The position numbers and the translations under genes are program-made. This document shows, piece by piece, positions 40,192-46,445 of a stretch of 46,445 nucleotides of DNA (position 1 is the stretch's first letter; the number at the start of each line of letters is the position of its first letter). The notes below the pieces were generated by a model. That model made no database searches. It saw nothing but the letters and a program-made list of their open reading frames with translations, and had not been told where the DNA came from. Origin of the DNA: Geminicoccaceae bacterium. GTDB lineage: Bacteria; Pseudomonadota; Alphaproteobacteria; Geminicoccales; Geminicoccaceae. The stretch spans positions 1 through 46,445 of the forward strand of contig JANXAZ010000027.1 in assembly GCA_025062095.1 (NCBI GenBank). Reading direction: 5' to 3'.

Positions 40192-40635
40192 GTGGAGCTC
40201 GTGAGACTGCCCCTGCTCCTCCGCCTGCGCCTCGAAGACGCGCGCGCGCTCGCGGAGCTCGCGACGCTGGACGCCCTCCTCGTCGAGCGACTCGCGCGCA
40301 CCGAAGGCCTCGACCGTCTGCCCCCGGCCGCGCTCGTGGGCGTGCTCGCCGTCGACGAGCCGGCGGCGAGCCTTCCCGTCGCGCTCGCCGCGCGACTGGT
40401 GGGCCCCGCGGCGCGCTCGGGCTCGGAGCGGGCGCTTGTGCTCGAGCTCGTCGCTCGTACGGCCGGCGCCCCCGATGCGCTGCGCTGGTTGCAGCTGCGC
40501 GCGCCGGGGGAGACGGGCGAGGTTCTCGCGAGCCCCTCGGTGGCGGCGGAGCTGGAGGCGGCGGGGGCGCGGGTCGTGGGCGGGCCGGCACCCCCGGTCT
40601 TCGGACGGGCGCGCGAACTCCTCACGCGCGTCTGA
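40192..40635 (+). CDS. Hypothetical protein, Ala/Leu-rich (147 residues)
   Basis: No family is recognised. The protein begins VELVRLPLLLRLRLEDARALAELATLDALLVERLAR and is largely helical and Leu/Ala/Arg-rich, with no signal peptide. A later region ALVLELVARTAGAPDALRWLQLRAPGETGEVLASPSVAAELEAAGARVV alternates strands and helices. The start GTG at 40192 has GGGAG upstream and is preferred to GTG 40144. The codon pattern is like the neighbours. The antisense frame is Pro/Arg-rich and unlikely to be real. It precedes alaS by 108 bases and may share its promoter. Confidence 0.55.
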   Translation: MELVRLPLLLRLRLEDARALAELATLDALLVERLARTEGLDRLPPAALVGVLAVDEPAASLPVALAARLVGPAARSGSERALVLELVARTAGAPDALRWLQLRAPGETGEVLASPSVAAELEAAGARVVGGPAPPVFGRARELLTRV

Positions 40636-40743
40636 GGCGGGGCCTTCGGTCCTTCCGCTCCCGGCCGCGCCCCACTACCTTTTCGATCGCGGGCGATGCG
40701 GCGGGCGCGCGCCCGAACCCCGGCCCGCGAGCCGAAGGACCCC

Positions 40744-43386
40744 ATGCCGACCGTCAACGAGATCCGTCAGACCTTCCTCGAGTTCTTCCGCCGGCACGGC
40801 CACGAGATCGTGCCCTCCTCGCCGCTCGTGCCGCACAACGATCCCACGCTGTTGTTCACCAATGCCGGGATGGTGCAGTTCAAGAACGTCTTCACCGGCG
40901 TCGAGCACCGTCCCTACAAGCGTGCGGTGACGGCGCAGAAGTGCGTTCGCGCCGGCGGCAAGCACAACGACCTCGACAACGTCGGCTACACCGCCCGACA
41001 TCACACGTTCTTCGAGATGTTGGGCAATTTCTCCTTCGGCGACTACTTCAAGGACGTGGCGATCGAGCTGGCCTGGAAGCTCGTGACCAAAGAGTTCGGG
41101 CTTCCGCCCGAGCGGCTCATGACCACCGTCTACGCCGAGGACGACGAGGCGTTCGAGCTGTGGAAGAAGATCGCCGGGCTGCCGGAGAGCAAGATCGTTC
41201 GCATCCCGACCTCCGACAACTTCTGGTCGATGGGGGACACGGGTCCGTGCGGGCCCTGTTCGGAGATCTTCTACGACCACGGCCCCGAGGTCCCGGGAGG
41301 TCCCCCGGGCTCCCCGGAGGCCGACGGAGACCGGTTCATCGAGATCTGGAACCTGGTCTTCATGCAGTTCGAGCAGATCGACAAGAACACCCGCGTGCCT
41401 CTGCCCAAGCCCTCGATCGACACGGGGATGGGGCTCGAGCGCGTCGCCGCGGTCCTGCAGGGCAAGCACGACAACTACGAGATCGACCTCTTCCAGCGCA
41501 TCATCGCCAAATCGGTCGAGCTCACCGGCACGCCCTTCGAGGGCGGCAAGCGCCCTTCGCACAAGGTCATCGCCGATCATCTGCGCGCCGCGGCGTTCCT
41601 CATCGCCGACGGGGTCATGCCCTCCAACGAGGGGCGCGGCTACGTGCTCCGACGGATCATGCGCCGCGGCATGCGCCACGCGCATCTTCTGGGGGTGGAA
41701 GAGCCGCTCTTGTGGCGGCTCGTGCCCACCCTCGTCGCCGAAATGGGCCAGGCCTATCCCGAACTCGCGCGGGCCGAAGCGCTCATCCGGGAGGTGTTGA
41801 AGCTCGAGGAGACGAACTTCCGCCGCACTCTGGAGCGCGGGCTGCACCTCCTCGAAGAGGAGACGGCCAAGCTGCCTCCGGGCGCGCCGCTGCCGGGCGA
41901 GGTCGCCTTCAAGCTCTACGACACCTACGGTTTCCCCTTGGACCTCACCGAGGACGCGCTCCGCGCGCAGGGCCGCAAAGTGGACCGAGCCGGCTTCGAA
42001 ACGGCGATGGCCCGGCAGAAGGCGGCGGCGCGCGCCGCCTGGAAAGGCTCGGGCGAAGCGGCGATCGCGCCGGTCTGGTTCGAGATCCGGGAAGAGACCG
42101 GCGGCACCGACTTTCTCGGTTACGTCACGACCCGCGCCCTCGGGCGCTGCGTGGCGCTCGTCAAGGACGGTGCGCGCGTCGATCGCGCCGAGGCCGGGGA
42201 GGAGATCTGGCTCGTGGCCAATCAGACGCCGTTTTACGGCGAAGCGGGCGGCCAGATCGGCGACACCGGCATCATCCGCACCGCCGCGGCCCTGCTCGAG
42301 GTCGCGGACACCAAGAAGGTCCTGGGCGATCTCGTGATCCACCGCTGCCGGGTGGACAGCGGCACGATCCGCGTGGGCGACGACCTCGATCTCCGGGTCG
42401 ACGAAGCGCGCCGGGCCAAGCTCAGGCGCGCCCATTCCGCGACGCATCTGCTGCACGCCGCCCTGCGGCGCCATCTCGGCCCGCACGTGGCGCAGAAAGG
42501 CTCGCTCGTGGCTCCCGATCGGCTGCGCTTCGACTTCAGCCATCCCAAGCCTGTGAGCGAAGAGGAGCTCGCCATCGTGGAGCGCGAGGTGAACCACTTC
42601 GTGCGCCAGAACGACACCGTCTCGGTGCGCCTGATGGCCCGCGAGGAGGCGATCGCCTCCGGCGCCATCGCCCTGTTCGGCGAGAAATACGGCGAGGAAG
42701 TCCGCGTCGTGGCGATGGGGCGGGAGGAGGACGGTCGGCTCTATTCGGTCGAGCTGTGCGGCGGCACCCACGTCGAGCGCACGGGCGACATCGGCTTCGT
42801 CAAGCTCGTGAGCGAAGGCGCGGTCGCCGCCGGCATCCGGCGCGTGGAAGCGGTGACGGGCGAGGCCGCGTTCGATCTCGTCCAGAGCGAACACCGCGTG
42901 CTCGAGGAGCTCGCGCAGCTGCTCAAGGCCGGGATCCCCGATCTGCCCGCGCGCATCGCCGGTCTTCTCGAGGAGCGACGCAAGCTCGAGCGCGAGCTCG
43001 CCGAGACGCGGCGCAAGCTGCTCACCGGTGCGGGGGTGCGCGGCGACGGGATCCGCCTCGTGGGCGACCTCAAGCTCGCCGCCCGCATCGTCGAGGGGGT
43101 GCCGCCCAAGGAGCTGCGCGGCACGGCCGATGCCCTCAAGAAGGAGATCGGCTCCGGGGTGGTGGCGCTCGTCGGCGTCAACGAGGGCAAGGCGGCGGTG
43201 GTGGTGAGCGTGACCCCGGACCTCGTGGGGCGGCTCGACGCCGTCCGGCTCGTGCGCGCCGGCGTCGAGGCGGTGGGCGGCCACGGCGGCGGCGGCCGGC
43301 CCGATTTCGCCCAGGGCGGCGGTCCGGACGCGAGCAAGGCGGCGGAGGCGCTCGCCGCGATCGAGCGCGCCCTCGCGCACGCGTGA
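40744..43386 (+). CDS. alaS: Alanyl-tRNA synthetase
   Basis: A class II synthetase of 880 residues that charges tRNA-Ala. The aminoacylation domain shows [58 protein letters not shown] and the [15 protein letters not shown] motif. The editing domain's zinc/active-site residues are His564 and His568 (HSATH) and Cys672/His676 (CGGTH). The C-terminal C-Ala domain ends in [18 protein letters not shown]. The ATG at 40744 gives the usual length; a frame to 40696 would add a non-conserved extension. Its stop overlaps the next gene's GTG. Confidence 0.98.
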   Translation: MPTVNEIRQTFLEFFRRHGHEIVPSSPLVPHNDPTLLFTNAGMVQFKNVFTGVEHRPYKRAVTAQKCVRAGGKHNDLDNVGYTARHHTFFEMLGNFSFGDYFKDVAIELAWKLVTKEFGLPPERLMTTVYAEDDEAFELWKKIAGLPESKIVRIPTSDNFWSMGDTGPCGPCSEIFYDHGPEVPGGPPGSPEADGDRFIEIWNLVFMQFEQIDKNTRVPLPKPSIDTGMGLERVAAVLQGKHDNYEIDLFQRIIAKSVELTGTPFEGGKRPSHKVIADHLRAAAFLIADGVMPSNEGRGYVLRRIMRRGMRHAHLLGVEEPLLWRLVPTLVAEMGQAYPELARAEALIREVLKLEETNFRRTLERGLHLLEEETAKLPPGAPLPGEVAFKLYDTYGFPLDLTEDALRAQGRKVDRAGFETAMARQKAAARAAWKGSGEAAIAPVWFEIREETGGTDFLGYVTTRALGRCVALVKDGARVDRAEAGEEIWLVANQTPFYGEAGGQIGDTGIIRTAAALLEVADTKKVLGDLVIHRCRVDSGTIRVGDDLDLRVDEARRAKLRRAHSATHLLHAALRRHLGPHVAQKGSLVAPDRLRFDFSHPKPVSEEELAIVEREVNHFVRQNDTVSVRLMAREEAIASGAIALFGEKYGEEVRVVAMGREEDGRLYSVELCGGTHVERTGDIGFVKLVSEGAVAAGIRRVEAVTGEAAFDLVQSEHRVLEELAQLLKAGIPDLPARIAGLLEERRKLERELAETRRKLLTGAGVRGDGIRLVGDLKLAARIVEGVPPKELRGTADALKKEIGSGVVALVGVNEGKAAVVVSVTPDLVGRLDAVRLVRAGVEAVGGHGGGGRPDFAQGGGPDASKAAEALAAIERALAHA

Positions 43387-44567
43387 AGGCGCGCCGCGGG
43401 TTCTCTTCCGCCCGGACGAGCGTGCTCGGCGATCCGTCGGTTCCCTGGCGCGAGGGCTGGGCGCCCTGGCTGCGGGGCATCGAAGCCCGGGCCCGGGACT
43501 TCGGCCTCTTGCCGCTCGCGCGCTGGGCGGCCGCCCTGGCCGAGGACCTCGAGGTCGCGAGCGCGCCCGCTTCGCCTCTCGAACAAGCGGTGGCGCGCGT
43601 CGCCGCGCAGCCGATCGCGACCGAGACCCTGGCCGAAGGTCCCTTTTTCCGTCTCCTGCGCTTCGCTCCCCTCGGCGGGAGCGCGGGGCCGCGGATCCTC
43701 CTCGTGGCTCCTTGTTCGGGCTACGCCGCTTGCGTTCTGGCCGAGCTCGCGACCGTCCTCGCGAGCGCCGGTCGGCTCGCGGTGCTCGAATGGAAGGATG
43801 CGCGCCTCGTGCCCGTCGCCGCCGGGCGGTTGGACGCGGCCGAGCAGGCGGCGCTGTGCGGTGCGGCGGTGGCCCGCTTCGCCCCGCACGCGGTCGTCGC
43901 GCTGTCCCAATCCGGCGATGCGGCGCTCGCCGCGGTCCTCGCCGCCCGATCCGCGACCGACCGCGCCCTGCCGCGCGCGCTCGTGCTCCTGGGTTCTCCG
44001 GTGGTTCCGGAAGCGGCTCCGACGGCCTGGCAACGAGCGCTCGCGCGCGTGCCCGAGACCACGCTCGCGACCTTTTGCCTCGAGCGCGTCGGCCCCGGTT
44101 GGCCGGGCGAGGGCCGGCTCGTCTTCCCCGGCGTGCTCCAGCTCGCCACCGTGGCGGCATCCGAGCCCCTATTGTTCGGCGCGGTGCGGTTGCGGGCCTT
44201 TTCCGAGCGGCTCGAAGGCGAGAACGGCCCAGGATGCCGGGCGCTGCGGGATCTGTACGCGATCCAGGACGTCCCCGGCGAGCTCTGGCTCGACCTCGTG
44301 GCCCGTCTGCGCCGGCCGAAGACCGAGCTGTCCGAGCAGGCGCGGGCGGCGGGGCGGGGACTGGCGCTGTTGACCGTCGAGGCGGGGGCCGATGCGCTCG
44401 TCGGTCGCGGTCAGACCCACGCGGTGCAGGCGCGCTTTGAGCCGGAAGGAGCGCTGCGCGCGCGGATCACCTTGCCCGGCGCGGGACACCACGATCTCTT
44501 CACCGGGCCCGTCTTCCGCGCTCTTCTCACCCCGCGCCTTCGCGCCTTTCTTGCCGCGGCGCGCTGA
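43383..44567 (+). CDS. PhaZ-like intracellular polyhydroxyalkanoate depolymerase family protein
   Basis: An alpha/beta hydrolase of 394 residues. Family features include [15 protein letters not shown], the [15 protein letters not shown] segment, [34 protein letters not shown] and [19 protein letters not shown]. The end [18 protein letters not shown] resembles the PHB_depo_C region. By alignment from memory to PhaZ1 of Ralstonia, the expected nucleophile Cys (183 there) falls at Ser175 ([10 protein letters not shown]). The acid Asp337 and His369 appear kept. It may hydrolyse stored polyhydroxyalkanoate or be a related esterase. GTG at 43383 overlaps the alaS stop (GTGA). It ends 9 bases before the convergent RbsD/FucU gene. 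Confidence 0.78.
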   Translation: MKARRGFSSARTSVLGDPSVPWREGWAPWLRGIEARARDFGLLPLARWAAALAEDLEVASAPASPLEQAVARVAAQPIATETLAEGPFFRLLRFAPLGGSAGPRILLVAPCSGYAACVLAELATVLASAGRLAVLEWKDARLVPVAAGRLDAAEQAALCGAAVARFAPHAVVALSQSGDAALAAVLAARSATDRALPRALVLLGSPVVPEAAPTAWQRALARVPETTLATFCLERVGPGWPGEGRLVFPGVLQLATVAASEPLLFGAVRLRAFSERLEGENGPGCRALRDLYAIQDVPGELWLDLVARLRRPKTELSEQARAAGRGLALLTVEAGADALVGRGQTHAVQARFEPEGALRARITLPGAGHHDLFTGPVFRALLTPRLRAFLAAAR

Positions 44568-44576
44568 GGGAGACGA

Positions 44577-45068
44577 TCAGCGCCGCGGCGCTCGGCGCCC
44601 GCGGCTCGGCACGGGCGGAGCTTCCGGCCGCCAGACGCGGCCCTGGGGATCGAGCACCCCTTTGGTGAGGAGGAAATTCGCCCACGGCCGCCGCTCGAGG
44701 GTGGCGACGAGGGCGACGCAGTCGCGCGCCTCTTCGTAGAAACGGAAGCGCTCGAGCCCCGCGAGGGGCCAGTCGCCCGCCACCTCCCGCATCATCGTGC
44801 GGAACTCCTCGTGGACTTCCAGCAGCTGACCCGGCCGCCCGTCGGCCTCCATGAAGCGCACGGGCGCCTCGACGAAGCCGTCGAGCGGCAGCACCGACAG
44901 CACGGCGCGGCCGACGCGGACGACGTCCTGATCGACCCGGATCACCGGAGGGCCCAAGTGGAAGGCGGGGAAGTTGGCGTCGACGAGGCCGATCACGTCG
45001 CCGTGGCCCATCTCGCGCAGCGTGGCGAGGAGCTCTCCGGGCAGGAGCGGGTCGATACCGATCAGCAT
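44577..45068 (-). CDS. RbsD/FucU-family sugar mutarotase
   Basis: A protein of 163 residues in the RbsD/FucU fold, which catalyses anomeric conversion of fucose or ribose. Diagnostic are LIGIDPLLPGELLATLREMGHGDVIGLVDANFPAFHLG with the conserved His/Asp, IRVDQDVVRVGRAVLSVLPLDGFVEAP, FRFYEEARDCVALVATLERRPWANFLLTKGVL and the aromatic C-terminal region. The Arg-rich last 15 residues are extra. FucU (fucose mutarotase) is the closer match by memory. No fucose or ribose genes surround it, so its substrate is open. It is divergent from the ribbon-helix-helix-like gene. Confidence 0.87.
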   Translation of the reverse strand: MLIGIDPLLPGELLATLREMGHGDVIGLVDANFPAFHLGPPVIRVDQDVVRVGRAVLSVLPLDGFVEAPVRFMEADGRPGQLLEVHEEFRTMMREVAGDWPLAGLERFRFYEEARDCVALVATLERRPWANFLLTKGVLDPQGRVWRPEAPPVPSRGRRAPRR

Positions 45069-45095
45069 CGCAGCGGGATCCGCGAAGGGGGGAAC

Positions 45096-45124
45096 TTGAC
45101 GCGAACGGCCGCCGGATCGATAGC
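45096..45124 (+). promoter_or_regulatory. Candidate promoter of the small RHH-like gene
   Basis: TTGACG (45096-45101) and GATAGC (45119-45124) are 17 bases apart, with predicted start near 45131, 31 bases before the ATG. A good -35 and a weaker -10. It lies in the divergent gap. Confidence 0.4.
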
Positions 45125-45161
45125 CGAGCGGACCAGGCGGCCGTGGCGGACGCGGCGGGTG

Positions 45162-45500
45162 ATGGCCAAGAAAAAGGCGAAGCGCGCAGACAAGCCGAGC
45201 CGGGAGCGGGGAGCCCGGTGGACGGTGCGCGGCGTGCCGGTGGAGCTGCAGCGGGGGGCGGTGGCGGCCGCGCGCGCCCGCGGTCTCACGCTCGGCCAGT
45301 GGCTCTCGGCTCTGCTCGAAGAGGGGATCGCGCGCGACGCACCCGAGGGCAGCCCGGTCACGAGCTGGGCCGCATCCCTCGAGGCTCGGCTGGCGCGGCT
45401 GGAAGCCCGGCTCGTCGCGGGCGAGCCCGGGCGCGCGCGACGCGAAGAGGAGGCCGGGGACACCGCGGCGGTCAGCGGATCGGCGCGCGCCGACGAGTGA
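45162..45500 (+). CDS. Small ribbon-helix-helix-like protein (112 residues)
   Basis: A basic N-terminus (MAKKKAKRADKPSRERG) precedes RWTVRGVPVELQRGAVAAARARGLTLGQWLSALLEEGI (about 21-56). This reads as one strand followed by two helices, the pattern of an RHH (CopG/Arc-like) DNA-binding fold. The tail contains a Leu/Arg heptad helix (WAASLEARLARLEARLVAG) that may mediate coiled-coil dimerisation. The function is inferred only from this pattern. Start options are GTG 45159 or ATG 45162. The last 29 bases overlap the convergent CoA-binding gene tail to tail. Confidence 0.6.
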   Translation: MAKKKAKRADKPSRERGARWTVRGVPVELQRGAVAAARARGLTLGQWLSALLEEGIARDAPEGSPVTSWAASLEARLARLEARLVAGEPGRARREEEAGDTAAVSGSARADE

Positions 45501-45990
45501 GCTGCAGCGCGGTGCCCTTCTTGGCCGAAAGCGTGTTGCGGTTGACCCCGAGCCAGCCGATCTCGCCGAACAGCCGGCCGTATTCGATCTTGGGGCAGCG
45601 GTCCATGACCACCCGGCAGCCCGCGGCCTCGGCGCGGCGCGCGGCTTCGTCGTGGCGCACGCCGAGCTGCATCCAGATCACGCGCACGCCCTTGGCGATC
45701 GCCTCCTCCACGATCGGCGGCACGTCCTCCGAGCGGCGGAAGATCTGGACCATGTCGGGGACGAAGGGAATGCTCGCGAGATCCGGATAGACGGTTTCGC
45801 CCAGGAGCGTCTGACCGGCGTAGCGGGGGTTGACCGGGATCACGCGATAACCCTTGCCTTGCAGATAGAGCATGGCGAAGTAACTCGGGCGCATCTCGTT
45901 GGTCGAGGCGCCGACCATGGCGATGGTTTTCACTTCCGACAAGATCGCGCGGATGTAGGCGTCGTCGTACGCCAGAGGGGCTTCGGCCAT
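45472..45990 (-). CDS. CoA-binding domain protein (YccU-like)
   Basis: A protein of 172 residues with one CoA_binding_2 Rossmann domain: VKTIAMVGASTNEMRPSYFAMLYLQGKGYRVIPVNPRYAGQTLLG, YPDLASIPFVPDMVQIFRRSEDVPPIVEEAIAKGVRVIWMQLGVRHDEAARRAEAAGCRVVMDRCPKIEY. This resembles stand-alone CoA-binding proteins such as YccU; some relatives lie near acyl-CoA synthetases. No ligase domain is attached. It could bind CoA as a sensor or subunit. No neighbour clarifies the role. Confidence 0.88.
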   Translation of the reverse strand: MAEAPLAYDDAYIRAILSEVKTIAMVGASTNEMRPSYFAMLYLQGKGYRVIPVNPRYAGQTLLGETVYPDLASIPFVPDMVQIFRRSEDVPPIVEEAIAKGVRVIWMQLGVRHDEAARRAEAAGCRVVMDRCPKIEYGRLFGEIGWLGVNRNTLSAKKGTALQLTRRRAPIR

Positions 45991-46041
45991 CGCGGACTCC
46001 CGGGCTCTCGCGCTGGCGATAAAGGCGAGAAGGCGCCGCGA

Positions 46042-46445
46042 TCAAGGGTCGGGCCAGCGACACGGGGGCTGAGCGCCCCGCAGGCGCGTGGCCTGTTCGA
46101 GCCTGCGGCGCGCGGCCTCGATCCGGCCCAGGCTCTCGAGCGCCCGACCCCATTCCTCGAAGGCGCAGTGCAGCCGGCCGTCGAGCCGGGTCGCCCGGTG
46201 CAGGGCCTCGATCGCCTCTGCTTCCCGGCCCGCCAGACGGCTCGCCGCCCCGAGCTCGAAGAACACCCAGGCGTCGAGCGGCGCCAGCCGCGCCGCCTCG
46301 GTCAGCTTGGCCGCGGCGTCGACGAAGCGCCCCGCGCGCGCGAGCGCCTTCGCCCAGTCCCGCAGCGGCGCTGCGGAAGCCGGATAGCGGGCGGCGGCTT
46401 CGGCGAAGGCGCGCCAGCCCTCCTCGGTGCGCCCGAGATCGACCA
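46042..46445 (-). CDS. Tetratricopeptide-repeat protein, 5' end outside window
   Basis: The frame is open from the right edge to the stop at 46042 (about 134 residues visible). It contains at least three TPR units with the usual W/L/G/A/P pattern: EEGWRAFAEAAARYPASAAPLRDWAKALARAGRFVDAAAKLTEAARLAP, LDAWVFFELGAASRLAGREAEAIEALHRATRLDGRLH and CAFEEWGRALESLGRIEAARRRLEQATRL. TPRs are protein-interaction scaffolds. The start and any N-terminal domain lie beyond the window. An internal GTG at 46266 is unlikely to be the true start. Confidence 0.85.
   Translation of the reverse strand, partial: VDLGRTEEGWRAFAEAAARYPASAAPLRDWAKALARAGRFVDAAAKLTEAARLAPLDAWVFFELGAASRLAGREAEAIEALHRATRLDGRLHCAFEEWGRALESLGRIEAARRRLEQATRLRGAQPPCRWPDP

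Noticed and set aside
40115-40591. Minus-strand Pro/Arg-rich frame opposite the 147-residue gene
   Set aside because: It ends inside tRNA-Gly, is extremely Pro/Arg/Ala-biased and lacks a ribosome binding site.
44580-44593. 14-base palindrome AGCGCCGCGGCGCT as a terminator
   Set aside because: It lies in the coding end of the RbsD/FucU gene, has no T-tract, and such GC palindromes are frequent at this base composition.

Overview
This window is chromosomal DNA from a very GC-rich alphaproteobacterium. The evidence is a Gram-negative mur/fts (dcw) cluster with a meso-diaminopimelate-type MurE, a type-A RNase P RNA, an alphaproteobacterial-type DUF4175 (TIGR02302-like) protein beside lysA, a PotFGHI-type importer and pervasive ATGA/GTGA gene overlaps. 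A Rhodospirillales or Geminicoccales-like lineage is plausible, but this is inference only. Most of the window is core metabolism and cell division. Nothing resembles a phage, an insertion sequence, a CRISPR array or an integrative element.

Layout. Positions 1-2578: a CYTH/CHAD protein running off the left edge (minus), divergent from a two-gene plus-strand unit of UspA and an exported ThuA-like protein. A strong hairpin separates that unit from ftsZ. Positions 2669-20107: a complete minus-strand cell wall and division operon, read as rsmH-ftsL-ftsI-murE-murF-mraY-murD-ftsW-murG-murC-murB-ddl-ftsQ-ftsA-ftsZ. Twelve of its fourteen junctions overlap. No mraZ lies at its head. Instead there is a long, probably structured leader, then rnpB, then an N-acetylmuramoyl-L-alanine amidase. 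Positions 21763-26011: DUF4175 protein, lysA and a small unknown gene (minus), then tRNA-Arg(CCU). Positions 26352-29702: plus-strand genes for a degenerate thermonuclease-like exported protein, an M48 metalloprotease lipoprotein and a small RTX-type protein. Positions 29754-33726: a minus-strand potFGHI-type polyamine ABC importer ending in an intrinsic terminator. A CBS-BON protein (minus) lies divergent from a plus-strand operon of acyl/acetyl-CoA synthetase, dehydrogenase E1-alpha, E1-beta, E2 and an acyl carrier protein (34706-40036). Then come tRNA-Gly(CCC), a small unknown gene, alaS overlapping a PhaZ-like hydrolase, a RbsD/FucU protein, a ribbon-helix-helix-like protein, a CoA-binding protein and a TPR protein cut by the right edge.

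How the genes work together. The dcw cluster makes the UDP-MurNAc-pentapeptide/lipid II precursor (MurB-G, Ddl, MraY, MurG) and the divisome (FtsL, FtsI, FtsW, FtsQ, FtsA, FtsZ). Meso-diaminopimelate drawn off by LysA links this to lysine synthesis, and the amidase is likely to turn over muropeptides. The 34.7-40.0 kb operon converges on acetyl-CoA or another acyl-CoA and includes a dedicated carrier protein of unknown purpose. The PhaZ-like protein suggests polyhydroxyalkanoate metabolism.

The items most worth a second look are the synthetase/dehydrogenase/carrier operon, the structured mraZ-less dcw leader (compare the UpsM sRNA of Rhodobacter), and the apparent Cys-to-Ser nucleophile change in the PhaZ-like protein.
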